From assembly GCA_030428255.1 (NCBI GenBank), contig JAUIBT010000002.1:144859-208858 (forward strand): DNA of 64,000 nucleotides. The letters are read 5' to 3'. The notes beneath the pieces were generated by a model. The model was given only the letters and a program-made list of their open reading frames with translations, was not told where the DNA came from and made no database searches. Shown in pieces: positions 21,120-29,863 of this stretch. The DNA is from Alphaproteobacteria bacterium (GTDB lineage Bacteria > Pseudomonadota > Alphaproteobacteria > UBA7985 > JAUIBT01). The position numbers and the translations under genes are program-made. Position 1 is the stretch's first letter. Each line of letters starts with the position of its first letter.

Positions 21120-22256
21120 GTGAAGGTTCTGCAGGTTTATCGCACCTACTTTCCGGATAGCTTCGGGGGGGCCGAGGAAGCAATCCGCCAAATTTGTCTA
21201 GCAACGCAGGCCCTTGGCGTCGAAAACACCATCTTCACCCTCTCTCCAAGTCCAAAGCCCAGCACCGCCAACAGGCCTGAAGCGCGGGTCGTGCGCGCGC
21301 GGTCCTGGGCCGCGCCAGCGTCGTGCGATCTGGGTGGACCAGAGGCGTTTCGAAGGTTCCGTTCGTTGGCCGCAGAGGCCGACTTGATCCACTATTATTT
21401 CCCCTGGCCTTTCGCTGACCTCTTAATGAGAGCCACGCCGAACACGCCCTCGGTTTTGACCTACGTCTCGGATATCGTGCGCCAGAAATGGTCCGGCCTG
21501 GCCTATGCCCCCCTGATGTGGCGCAGCCTCAATCGCATGGATGCGATTGTCGCCAGTTGCGACGCCTATGCGCGAACAAGCCCAGTTCTTTCAAGTCCGC
21601 GCCTAAAGCCCCCGGTCCATATCATCCCCCTTGGCCTTGATGAGCCCCCTAACGCTCCCGCCGCTGATCCGCGGATTTTCGCGCGCCTCGGGTTGGCAGC
21701 AGATGAGCCCTTCATTCTGTTCTTAGGGGTCCTTCGATATTATAAGGGGTTGCACAGCCTGCTTGATGCCGCCCCCTCGGTTCAAGGCCGGATCGTTATC
21801 GCGGGCGATGGACCGTTGCGCCCGGCGCTCACGGCGCAAGCAGAGCGGCTTGGTTTGGGTCAACGCCTTATATTTGCCGGGCAGGTCAGTGAGGGCGAAA
21901 AGCGCGCGTTGTTGACGGCGGCCCGCGCCTTCGTGCTGCCGTCACATCTGCGCTCCGAGGCCTTCGGCATGGTACTTCTTGAGGCGAGTCTCGCCTCTAA
22001 GCCCTTGGTGTCTTGTGACATTGGAACTGGAACATCCTTCATCAATCGCGATGGAGAAACCGGATTTGTGGTGCCGCCTGAAGCGCCACAAAGGCTCGCA
22101 GATGCCATGAACGCCCTGTTGCTGGACGCGGAGCTGGCGGCCAAGCTGGGGCGTGCCGCGCGCTTGCGCTATGAGCGGGTCTTTTCTGGCCAGCCGCTGG
22201 GCCAAGCTTACAAGGATTTGTTTTCTGACGTGTTAGAAGGTCATGCGATTTCGTGA
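21120..22256 (+). CDS. GT4-family glycosyltransferase
   Basis: GT-B fold transferase of 378 residues. It opens with MKVLQVYRTYFPDSFGGAEE, the usual retaining GT4 start with the Gly-rich acceptor loop. The donor half has PFILFLGVLRYYKGLHSLLD, VIAGDGPLRPAL and SEAFGMVLLEASLASKPLV. The start is GTG. Its stop overlaps the phosphomannomutase start by 4 bp. It should add one sugar of the repeat unit. The specific linkage cannot be read. Confidence 0.92.
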   Translation: MKVLQVYRTYFPDSFGGAEEAIRQICLATQALGVENTIFTLSPSPKPSTANRPEARVVRARSWAAPASCDLGGPEAFRRFRSLAAEADLIHYYFPWPFADLLMRATPNTPSVLTYVSDIVRQKWSGLAYAPLMWRSLNRMDAIVASCDAYARTSPVLSSPRLKPPVHIIPLGLDEPPNAPAADPRIFARLGLAADEPFILFLGVLRYYKGLHSLLDAAPSVQGRIVIAGDGPLRPALTAQAERLGLGQRLIFAGQVSEGEKRALLTAARAFVLPSHLRSEAFGMVLLEASLASKPLVSCDIGTGTSFINRDGETGFVVPPEAPQRLADAMNALLLDAELAAKLGRAARLRYERVFSGQPLGQAYKDLFSDVLEGHAIS

Positions 22257-23767
22257 CAAATGCCCCAACACTCCAAGAACGGTTCGAGGCCCTTGCCTTT
22301 GGCACCAGCGGTCTGCGCGCCCTTATACCTGACCTGACGCCCCAGGCGGTCGGCGGCTTTGTCTACGCGTTCGTTGAACGCCTGCAAGCACAGGGGCTTG
22401 CGCGGGTTGGCCAAAGCGTTGCTGTGGGAGTGGATCTTCGGCCCAGCAGCCCCGCGCTTGCCGCGATGGTGAGCCACGCCTTGCAACGCTTGGGCTATGA
22501 GACGCGCTATCTAGGCCCTGTGCCGACCCCTGCCCTCGCGCTGGACTGCCTTGGCCAAGGCTGCCCCGGTATCATGGTCACCGGCAGCCATATTCCGAGC
22601 GATCGCAACGGAATAAAATTCTATACGCCTCACGGTGAAATTGAAAAGGCCGACGAAGAGGCGATGAGCGCTTGTCGCGTCGCTGCGACTTGGCTCCAGG
22701 GGTGCGACGTGACTCACGCCTTGCCACCGGTCAATCGCCAGGGTTTGGAGGCCTATCGTCAGCGCTACCTGGCTGCATTTGATCGGCAGGCCCTGCAAGG
22801 TCTGCGCGTTGGCCTGTTCCAGCACTCGGCGGTTGGTCGTGACCTGACCGACGACCTTCTCGCAGAGCTGGGCGCGGAGGTAATAGTGCTTGGTCGCAGT
22901 GAAGACTTCGTGCCCATCGATACGGAAGCTGTGAGCGACGAACAGCGGCGCCAGGCCAAAGATTGGTGTGACACCTACCTGCTCGATGCACTAGTTTCGA
23001 CCGACGGCGACGGCGATCGCCCGCTGGTGTTCGACGACACCGGCGGGTTTATCGCGGGCGATCTGTTGGGCATGCTGGCAGCGCAGAGCCTGGCGATCAC
23101 CCACCTGGCGGTGCCTTTGACTTGCAATACTGCACTGGAGCGCTCGGGCGCTTTCAAGAAGGTCCTTCGAACGCGCGTCGGATCCCCCTATGTCTTGGCG
23201 GGCATGCAAGCTTTGGCCAGCCAGGCCGATGACGACAGCGCCAATTGTCCGCGCATTGCGGGCTTTGAAGCCAATGGCGGCTTCCTGCTCGCAAGCGCCA
23301 TGGCGGGGTTGGATGCCCTGCCAACGCGTGACGCGCTGCTGCCGATCTTTGCGGTGCTGGCCCAGGCGCGCTCCCAAGGGATCAGTGTGTCGGCACTGCG
23401 TAGGCGATTGCCCGCGCGTTGGACACACAGCGCGCGCCTTTCTGGAGTGCCAAGTGATCAGGCGCAAGTTTTGCTCAGCAAGCTAGCCTCGGACCCCGAT
23501 TTGCGCGCGAGCCTGGGCCAGGCGGGGGGCACATGTCTTGATGTTGATCAGAGTGATGGCTTGCGGATGACCTATGACACTGGCGACATCCTGCATTTTC
23601 GACAGTCGGGCAACGCCCCGGAATTGAGGTGTTACACGGAGGCAAGCAGCCAGCGCATCGCTCAAGCTTGGTGTTCAAACAGCCTCGCTAGGGCGCATGC
23701 GGAACTGACCAAAATCGCGGAAGCTGGTGGGTCACAGCCGTTGCAGCGCCCGTCTGACCGCCCTTGA
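22253..23767 (+). CDS. phosphomannomutase / phosphoglucomutase family enzyme
   Basis: Alpha-D-phosphohexomutase that makes mannose-1-phosphate for manC, completing the GDP-mannose route inside the locus. Domain 1 has FGTSGLRALIPDL and the phosphoserine loop VTGSHIPSDRNGIKFY. The metal site is STDGDGDRP. The sugar-specificity loop region is GFEANGGFLLAS, and the C-terminal phosphate-binding domain includes the FRQSGNAPELRCY loop. At 504 residues it is slightly longer than the usual 450-470. The start is GTG overlapping the glycosyltransferase stop. ManB-like is the natural role; glucose or glucosamine activity cannot be excluded. Confidence 0.9.
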   Translation: MTNAPTLQERFEALAFGTSGLRALIPDLTPQAVGGFVYAFVERLQAQGLARVGQSVAVGVDLRPSSPALAAMVSHALQRLGYETRYLGPVPTPALALDCLGQGCPGIMVTGSHIPSDRNGIKFYTPHGEIEKADEEAMSACRVAATWLQGCDVTHALPPVNRQGLEAYRQRYLAAFDRQALQGLRVGLFQHSAVGRDLTDDLLAELGAEVIVLGRSEDFVPIDTEAVSDEQRRQAKDWCDTYLLDALVSTDGDGDRPLVFDDTGGFIAGDLLGMLAAQSLAITHLAVPLTCNTALERSGAFKKVLRTRVGSPYVLAGMQALASQADDDSANCPRIAGFEANGGFLLASAMAGLDALPTRDALLPIFAVLAQARSQGISVSALRRRLPARWTHSARLSGVPSDQAQVLLSKLASDPDLRASLGQAGGTCLDVDQSDGLRMTYDTGDILHFRQSGNAPELRCYTEASSQRIAQAWCSNSLARAHAELTKIAEAGGSQPLQRPSDRP

Positions 23768-23788
23768 CTCGCCTACGTTTTACGCTTA

Positions 23789-23812
23789 TTGAATTCAGAC
23801 TTCAGAATTCAA
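23789..23812. promoter_or_regulatory. candidate operator palindrome upstream of the GntR gene
   Basis: TTGAATTC at 23789-23796 is repeated inverted as GAATTCAA at 23805-23812, with an 8-bp centre. Counting the centre, 20 of 24 positions are symmetric. A TTGACT at 23764-23769 is followed after 17 bp by TATTGA, so the palindrome covers the likely -10 and start region. GntR/FCD regulators bind such palindromes; autoregulation and control of the downstream operon are inferred. Confidence 0.6.
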
Positions 23813-23817
23813 ATTGA

Positions 23818-24501
23818 GTGTTGCTCGTGAAACCCCTCGCGTCTCAGCCCAACCTGACCGAACGCGTCTATGACGCCATCCTTGATCAAATCGCCTCCGG
23901 GGCACTGCCTGCCGGTGCCCATCTGGTGCAAGAGCAGATTGCCGAAGGGCTGGGTGTGTCGCGCCACCCCATCCAGCAAGCCATGGCGCTGCTGAAGGCT
24001 GACGGCATGGTCGAGGAAGCGGGCAAGCGGGGGCTAAGGGTTGCGCCGATCGACGGTGAGGTTATGCGTCATCACTACGCAATCCGCGCAGCACTGGATG
24101 GCCTGGCCGCACGCCTGGCCGCCGAGCGGGCGGCTCAAGACCCGAGCATGGCCACCACCTTCCGCGCACGCGCCGACAAGATCCTGCACCTCGGTACCGC
24201 TGCAGTCGAGGCGGGCGATGTGATCGAACAAGTGCGCCAGGACATGGCATTGCACACGCTGGTCTACGACATGTCGGGCAATCCGCTGTTGCGCCGTACC
24301 GCTGAGCCCCACTGGCGCTTTTTACAGCGCGCCATGGGCGAAATCATGCGCCTGGCCAAGCTGCGGCTCGAGATTTGGCGCCAGCACGCAGAGATCATCG
24401 ACGCGATCTGTGACGGGACACCAGAGCAGGCAGAGCGTCTGATGGTCAGCCACGACTTGGACGCCGCCGACGCGCTGCACAGCGCACTCATGGGACAGTG
24501 A
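23818..24501 (+). CDS. GntR-family transcriptional regulator (FadR/FCD type)
   Basis: A 227-residue DNA-binding repressor or activator. The N-terminal winged helix-turn-helix is clear (LTERVYDAILDQIASGAL, LVQEQIAEGLGVSRHPIQQA). The all-helical FCD ligand domain follows (YAIRAALDGLAARLAAERAA; conserved His and Asp near DMALHTLVYDMSGN; later HAEIIDAICDGTPEQAE). FCD proteins bind carboxylic acids or their CoA esters, often with a metal. Start codons GTG 23818, TTG 23821 or GTG 23827 are all possible. It is the first gene of the catabolic operon and very probably its regulator, with the palindrome at 23789 as its target. Confidence 0.92.
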   Translation: MLLVKPLASQPNLTERVYDAILDQIASGALPAGAHLVQEQIAEGLGVSRHPIQQAMALLKADGMVEEAGKRGLRVAPIDGEVMRHHYAIRAALDGLAARLAAERAAQDPSMATTFRARADKILHLGTAAVEAGDVIEQVRQDMALHTLVYDMSGNPLLRRTAEPHWRFLQRAMGEIMRLAKLRLEIWRQHAEIIDAICDGTPEQAERLMVSHDLDAADALHSALMGQ

Positions 24502-24566
24502 TTGCGGTTGGTAGGGCGGCCACTTGCTGCCCTGCCTATCTCCGCCAGCTTAGGGACAACGACCGT

Positions 24567-26186
24567 ATGAATACACTTCTGACCATTGGGCAGACCCTGA
24601 CAGCGCAGGCCCGACTGCAACCGAAGCGAATTGGCGCTCGCGATTTAGAGCGCGCCATGACCTTCCAAGACTGGAACGCGCGTGCCTGCCGCCTGGCCAA
24701 CGCTCTGCTGAGCCTGGGTCTCACCAAAGGCGATCGGATCGCGGTGCTGGCCTACAACCGCCTGGAGTGGGTCGAGATCTATGCTGCCGTCGTCAAGGCC
24801 GGGCTGGTGGCTGTACCGATCAACTTCCGTCTCACCGGACCCGAGGCCCAGTTCATCGCATCGGACTGCGCGGTCTCGGCCGTGATCGCTGAAGAGGCGT
24901 TGATTGAGGTCGCAGAGACTATGCGCGCAAACCTGACGGTGCCCGCCAGCTCCTATGTGCTGATCGGCGCGGATCGCGACGGCTGGCAAAGCTATGAAGG
25001 GCTGATCGAAGGAGCCTCAGACCAAGAGCCCCAGGTTGATGTCACCAGCGATGACACTTGGTGCCTCATGTATACCTCCGGCACCACCGGCAATCCCAAG
25101 GGCGCGATTCGCTCGCATCGCGGCATGGCGATGCTGGCGCTGATGACCCAGGTCGAGCTGGGCTTGGGCCGCGAAGACAATGCCCTGTTGGTCATGCCCA
25201 TGTGCCATGCGAACTCCTTGAATTTCTTTACAGCCTTCCTCTACATCGGGGCCGAGGTCACCATCTTCTCGCGCGCCAGTTTCGATGCGGTTTTGTGCCT
25301 GCGCACGATTGGCTCGCACGGAGTCACCTTCTCCTCGCTGGTGCCCACGCACTATCAAATGATGCTCGACGTGCCCTTGGACCAGCGCGGTGATGCCACC
25401 TTTGCCAGTGTGGCCAAGCTGCTGGTCTCCTCGGCGCCCGCGCGCATTGAAACCAAGCGCGCCATCATGGAGATGTTCCCCAACTCTGGCCTGTTTGAGC
25501 TGTATGGCTCAACCGAGCAGGGCTGGGCCACCATGCTGCACCCCCACGAACAGTTCGACCACCTGGGCTCGGTCGGGCGCGAGGTCGTAGGCTCGGCCCC
25601 GATCCGCATCCTGGATGATGCAGGCAACGAGGTACCCGATGGCACACCAGGCGAGCTGTTTTCCTGCGGGCCTTATGCCTTCGAAGGCTACTGGAACCTG
25701 CCTGAAAAGACGGCCGAGGCCTTCCGGGGGGCTTACCTGTCCGTCGGTGACATGGCGCTGCGCGACGAACACGGCTTCATCAAGCTGATCGACCGTAAAA
25801 AGAATATGATCATCTCAGGCGGCGAGAACGTCTACCCGACCGAGGTCGAAGCCGTCCTTGGTCAGCATGGCGACGTGAAAGACGTGGCGGTGGTCGGGAT
25901 CGCCGACGACAAGTGGGGCGAGCAGGTGGCAGCAGCGGTGGTGCTGCGCGAGGCGGCCTCAGCCACGGCGCAGGAGCTGATCGATTGGACGCGGGACAAG
26001 CTGGCTGGCTTTAAACGGCCGCGCAAGATCGTCTTCCTGACCACTGAAGAAATGCCGCGCAATGCTACGGGCAAGATCTTGCACCGCGTGCTGAGAGACA
26101 TGTTGGCCGAGCCGACCAACGCCCCAACTGCCAACACCCCAACTGCCAACACCCCAAATGCCCACAACCAGGACGTAAAACCATGA
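24567..26186 (+). CDS. AMP-dependent acyl-CoA synthetase
   Basis: Activates a carboxylic acid with ATP and CoA through an acyl-adenylate. The P-loop is [14 protein letters not shown], the adenylate motif is ELYGSTEQG, and the hinge and C-terminal parts are [11 protein letters not shown] and [14 protein letters not shown], with the catalytic Lys in [11 protein letters not shown]. The start MNTLLTIGQ is chosen over the GTG at 24498, whose leader overlaps the regulator gene. The C-terminus after residue 515 is a Thr/Asn/Pro tail with an internal repeat, not part of the fold. The acid is unknown. It overlaps the ThDP enzyme gene by 4 bp. Confidence 0.92.
   Translation: MNTLLTIGQTLTAQARLQPKRIGARDLERAMTFQDWNARACRLANALLSLGLTKGDRIAVLAYNRLEWVEIYAAVVKAGLVAVPINFRLTGPEAQFIASDCAVSAVIAEEALIEVAETMRANLTVPASSYVLIGADRDGWQSYEGLIEGASDQEPQVDVTSDDTWCLMYTSGTTGNPKGAIRSHRGMAMLALMTQVELGLGREDNALLVMPMCHANSLNFFTAFLYIGAEVTIFSRASFDAVLCLRTIGSHGVTFSSLVPTHYQMMLDVPLDQRGDATFASVAKLLVSSAPARIETKRAIMEMFPNSGLFELYGSTEQGWATMLHPHEQFDHLGSVGREVVGSAPIRILDDAGNEVPDGTPGELFSCGPYAFEGYWNLPEKTAEAFRGAYLSVGDMALRDEHGFIKLIDRKKNMIISGGENVYPTEVEAVLGQHGDVKDVAVVGIADDKWGEQVAAAVVLREAASATAQELIDWTRDKLAGFKRPRKIVFLTTEEMPRNATGKILHRVLRDMLAEPTNAPTANTPTANTPNAHNQDVKP
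26122..26166 (+). repeat. 15-bp tandem repeat in the acyl-CoA synthetase tail
   Basis: Unit CCCCAACTGCCAACA occurs exactly at 26122-26136 and 26137-26151, and with two changes at 26152-26166. It encodes the repeated residues TPTAN near the C-terminus, beyond the catalytic domain. Confidence 0.85.
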
Positions 26187-27916
26187 CCGACATACAGGAC
26201 TTGAACCGCGACGATGACAGCGTCGCAGCCTGGATCGCCAAGCTGCTGCAACAGCGCGGGATTGACCGGGTCTTCGGCCTCCAAGGCGGCCACATTCAGC
26301 CGATCTGGGACTATCTGGGCAAGCTGGGCATCCGAATCATCGACGTCCGGGACGAGGGCGCTGCGGTGCATATGGCCCACGCCCATGCTGAGCTGACCGG
26401 CACTCTGGGACTTGCCATGGTGACCGCCGGGCCCGGCGTGACCAACTGCGTGACCGGCATGGCCAATGCCTCGTTGGCACGCATGCCCGTGCTGCTGATT
26501 GGCGGCTGCACCTCGCGGCCTCAGGCCAATATGGGGCCGCTGCAAGACATCCCTCATGTGGACATCATGCGCCCCGTGGCCCGCTATGCACGCACCGCGC
26601 GGGTTGCTGAACAAGTCATCCGAGAGTTGGACGAGGCCATCGCTCGCGCGCAGGGGGACATGGGCGAGCCCGGACCGGCCTATATCGAAATCCCGACTGA
26701 CGTTTTGCGCACCCGCGTGCCTGCCGGTCTGATCCCAGAGGACTGGATGGCCGCGAAGTTGCCGCGCCAACCCCAGCCCGATCCGCGCGCGATTGCAGAG
26801 GCTGCAGCGGCAATCCGGGCGGCCAAACGCCCGCTGGTGGTCTCAGGGCGGGGCGCGCGGGGCGCCGGGCCAGCGATCCAGCAGTTCCTCGATGCCAGCA
26901 ATGCGCTCTATCTCGATACGCAGGAAAGCCGCGGGCTGGTGCCTGCCGAGCACCCCTCGGTGGTTGGGGCGGTGCGCGCGGCGGCCATGGCGCAGGCCGA
27001 CCTGGTGATCACGCTGGGCCGCAAGTTGGATTACCAGCTTGGCTTTGGCTCCCCGGCGGTCTTCCCCGATGCGCGCTTTGTGCGCATTGCCGACACCACG
27101 GGCGAGCTGATCGACAACCGACGCGGAACACCTGAAATCCTGGCTCCGGTGGACATTGCGCTCGCTGCCTTGAGCGAGGCGCTGGGCACTGACGCCGGCC
27201 AGCGGGACGAAGCCTGGCTGGCGGGTCTGCGCGCCAAGCAGGCCGAGCGGATCGACAAGAGCCGCAAAACCCCGGCCCCCCAGACTGACCCGGACGGCAA
27301 GATCCACCCCCTTGCCATCTTTGAGGCTCTGCGTGAGGTCGCCGATCCCGACTATATTGCGATCGCTGACGGAGGCGACTTGCTCAGCTTTGCACGGGTG
27401 GGCCTGTCTGCCTCCACCTACCTAGATGCAGGAGCGTTTGGCTGCTTAGGCATCGGCCTGCCCTATGCGATTGCAGCGGCGCTGGCCTGCCCCGAACGGC
27501 AGGTCATCTCGGTCACTGGCGACGGGGCCTTTGGGATCAACGCTATGGAGATCGATACGGCGGTGCGCCACGACGCCAAGGCGGTGATCATCGTGTCAAA
27601 CAACGCTGCCTGGAACATCGAGCGCTATGACCAGGAGTTCAACTATGGAGGCCGGGTTGTCGGCACCACCTTGCGCCATTCCGATTATGCGGCCATGGCC
27701 CGCGCGTTGGGCGCTTACGGCGAGCGGGTCGAGGACCCAGCGCAGCTTGGCGCAGCGATCCGCCGAGGGCTGGAAAACGCGCCAGCGGTGATCGACGTTG
27801 TAACGTCGCAGCAGGCGGTCTCGTCGGATGCGCAAAAAGGGCTGGGCTTTGTTCCCGACTATCAGGCCCTAACGGCTTGGGACGCGGCCGAGCGCAGGCG
27901 CAGGGAGGAAGCGTGA
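26183..27916 (+). CDS. thiamine diphosphate-dependent enzyme (acetolactate synthase / 2-hydroxyacyl-CoA lyase type)
   Basis: A 577-residue ThDP enzyme with the three domains of the acetohydroxyacid synthase, oxalyl-CoA decarboxylase and 2-hydroxyacyl-CoA lyase superfamily. The catalytic Glu is E58 in [12 protein letters not shown]. The central domain is about 195-335. The cofactor motif runs from GDGAFG (about 446) to SNN (about 473). True acetolactate synthase is unlikely: there is no small subunit and the neighbours are fatty-acid-type CoA enzymes. A decarboxylase or lyase on an acyl-CoA made by the upstream synthetase fits the context better. That assignment is inference. Confidence 0.88.
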   Translation: MTDIQDLNRDDDSVAAWIAKLLQQRGIDRVFGLQGGHIQPIWDYLGKLGIRIIDVRDEGAAVHMAHAHAELTGTLGLAMVTAGPGVTNCVTGMANASLARMPVLLIGGCTSRPQANMGPLQDIPHVDIMRPVARYARTARVAEQVIRELDEAIARAQGDMGEPGPAYIEIPTDVLRTRVPAGLIPEDWMAAKLPRQPQPDPRAIAEAAAAIRAAKRPLVVSGRGARGAGPAIQQFLDASNALYLDTQESRGLVPAEHPSVVGAVRAAAMAQADLVITLGRKLDYQLGFGSPAVFPDARFVRIADTTGELIDNRRGTPEILAPVDIALAALSEALGTDAGQRDEAWLAGLRAKQAERIDKSRKTPAPQTDPDGKIHPLAIFEALREVADPDYIAIADGGDLLSFARVGLSASTYLDAGAFGCLGIGLPYAIAAALACPERQVISVTGDGAFGINAMEIDTAVRHDAKAVIIVSNNAAWNIERYDQEFNYGGRVVGTTLRHSDYAAMARALGAYGERVEDPAQLGAAIRRGLENAPAVIDVVTSQQAVSSDAQKGLGFVPDYQALTAWDAAERRRREEA

Positions 27917-28644
27917 TGAACTTGGACCTGACCGGTAAACGCGCGCTTGTCACCGGGGCCTCGAGCGGACTGGGCTTGCACTTCGCTGGCGTCCTAGCCG
28001 CGGCGGGGGCCGATGTCACCCTTGCCGCGCGCAGGTTGGAAAAGGTCGAGGCGGCCGCCAGCCGCTTGCCGGGAGCCACCGCAGCCGCGCTGGACGTGAC
28101 CGACGCGGACTCCATCGCGGCTTTGTTTGACGGCGCGCGGTTTGACGTGGTGATCAACAATGCGGGCATCGCCTTGGACGGCAAGGCGCTTGAGACCTCG
28201 ACCGAGGCCTTTCAGACCGTCATCGACACCAATCTGACCGGCGTTTTTTCTGTGGCCCGCGCGGCGGCGCAGGGCATGCAAGACCGGGGCGGCTCAATTG
28301 TCAACATCGCCTCGATCCTAGGGCTGCGGGTTGCGGGCAACGTCGCCGCCTATGCTGCCTCCAAGGCGGGCGTGCTGCAGTTGACCAAAGCGCTGGCGCT
28401 GGAGTGGGCGCGCCACGGCATTCGCGTGAATGCCCTGTGTCCGGGCTACGTCGAAACGCCGATCAACGCCGATTTTTTCGCAACCGACGCCGGGACGGCG
28501 ATCATCAAGCGCATTCCCCAGCGCCGCCTGGGTCGGCTGACAGACCTTGAAGGCCCACTGCTGTTGCTGGCCTCGGACGCGTCGGCCTATGTGACCGGGG
28601 CGGTCATGGCTGTCGATGGCGGCCATCTGGTGTCCTCACTTTAA
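27916..28644 (+). CDS. short-chain dehydrogenase/reductase
   Basis: Classical SDR of 242 residues using NAD(P)(H). The cofactor motif is TGASSGLG near residue 13, with NNAG in VVINNAGIALDG. The catalytic Ser lies in NIASILGLR and the Tyr-Lys pair is Y146 and K150 (YAASK). The C-terminus DASAYVTGAVMAVDGGHL is typical. The ATG overlaps the ThDP enzyme stop (TGATG), with GGGAGGAA upstream. In the operon it probably oxidises or reduces a hydroxy/keto acyl-CoA. The basic residues after the second strand (AARRLEK) suggest NADP(H), which is weak evidence. Confidence 0.92.
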   Translation: MNLDLTGKRALVTGASSGLGLHFAGVLAAAGADVTLAARRLEKVEAAASRLPGATAAALDVTDADSIAALFDGARFDVVINNAGIALDGKALETSTEAFQTVIDTNLTGVFSVARAAAQGMQDRGGSIVNIASILGLRVAGNVAAYAASKAGVLQLTKALALEWARHGIRVNALCPGYVETPINADFFATDAGTAIIKRIPQRRLGRLTDLEGPLLLLASDASAYVTGAVMAVDGGHLVSSL

Positions 28645-28654
28645 GGAATTGACC

Positions 28655-29863
28655 ATGGATTTTACAATCTCACCCAGAATCGAGGACTACCGCGCCCGCA
28701 TCGCGCGCTTTGTCGAGCAGGTCATCCTGCCGCTGGAGGCGGACCGCGCCAGCTATGACGCGCACGAAAACATTCGAACCGAGCTGTTGGACGACCTGCG
28801 CGCCAGGGCCAAGGCCGAAGGGCTGTGGTGTTTGCAGCTTAAGCAAGAGACCGGCGGTCAGGACTTGGGGCTCATGGGAATGGCGGTTTGCTATGAGGAG
28901 ATGAACCGCTCAATCTTCGGCCCGGTCGTCTTCAATGCCGCCGCACCTGATGACGGCAACATGCAGGTGCTGGAAAAGGTTGGCACTGAGGCTCAGAAAG
29001 CCGAATGGCTGCAACCCATCGTGCGCGGGGATGTGCGCTCTGCCTTTGCCATGACCGAACCCGCGCCGGGCTCAGGCTCTGATCCGGGCGGCATGATGCT
29101 GACCACGGCCCAGAAGGTGGGCGACAGCTACGTTGTGCGGGGCCGCAAGTGGTTCATCACCGGGGCCGAAGATGCCGACCACTTTATCTTGATCGCCCGC
29201 ACCTCTGACGACCCGCGCAAGGGGCTGTCGGCCTTCCTGCACCGCCGCGACACGCCCGGCTTTCGCATCGAGCGGCGCATTCCGATCATGGGCCCCGAGG
29301 AGCACGGCGGCCACTGTGAGGTGGTGTATGAAGACATGGTCATTCCGGCTGAAAACCTTCTGATGACCGAGGGCGATGGCCTGAAGCTGACCCAAATTCG
29401 CCTTGGCCCGGCCCGCCTGACCCACTGCATGCGCTGGCTGGGCTTGTCCAAGCGCTGTGTGGAAATCGCCCATGAGTACGCACAGAACCGCTTTGCCTTC
29501 GGTGAGCGTTTGTCGAAGCGAGAAAGCATCCAAATGATGCTGGGCGATCTGGCCATGCAAATTGAGCTGGGCCGCATGCTGGTAATGAAAGCCGCCTGGG
29601 AGCTGGAGCGCGGCGGTTTCGCGCGCAAGGACGTGTCCATGGCCAAGGTGCATGTGGCCAACTTGCTGCACAAGGCCGCCGACACCGCCATCCAGATCAA
29701 CGGCGCGCGGGGCTATTCCAAGGACACGCCGCTGGAGTGGATCTATCGCTACGCCCGCCAGGCGCGCTTGGTGGACGGCGCGGACGAAGTGCACAAAATG
29801 GTCCTATACCGCAATGTCGAGAAGGAAGGGCGCGACTTCTGGGCCTGGGATGTGGGCGCATGA
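28655..29863 (+). CDS. acyl-CoA dehydrogenase family protein
   Basis: FAD-dependent acyl-CoA dehydrogenase fold of 402 residues. Visible parts are the N-terminal helical domain, the flavin-contacting FAMTEPAPGSGSDPGGM and WFITGAED, and the C-terminal helices with AFGERLSKRESIQMMLGDLA and NGARGYSKDTPLEWIYR. It resembles the ACAD10/ACAD11-type branch that is often found beside an APH-like kinase, as here. In the levulinate pathway the corresponding protein (LvaC) removes phosphate from a 4-phosphoacyl-CoA rather than oxidising it. I cannot tell which reaction applies. The start has AAGGAA 6 bp upstream. It overlaps the kinase gene by 4 bp. Confidence 0.92.
   Translation: MDFTISPRIEDYRARIARFVEQVILPLEADRASYDAHENIRTELLDDLRARAKAEGLWCLQLKQETGGQDLGLMGMAVCYEEMNRSIFGPVVFNAAAPDDGNMQVLEKVGTEAQKAEWLQPIVRGDVRSAFAMTEPAPGSGSDPGGMMLTTAQKVGDSYVVRGRKWFITGAEDADHFILIARTSDDPRKGLSAFLHRRDTPGFRIERRIPIMGPEEHGGHCEVVYEDMVIPAENLLMTEGDGLKLTQIRLGPARLTHCMRWLGLSKRCVEIAHEYAQNRFAFGERLSKRESIQMMLGDLAMQIELGRMLVMKAAWELERGGFARKDVSMAKVHVANLLHKAADTAIQINGARGYSKDTPLEWIYRYARQARLVDGADEVHKMVLYRNVEKEGRDFWAWDVGA

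Noticed and set aside
26183..27916. Acetolactate synthase (ilvB)
   Set aside because: No regulatory-subunit gene or other ilv gene is near, and the operon is made of CoA-ester enzymes.
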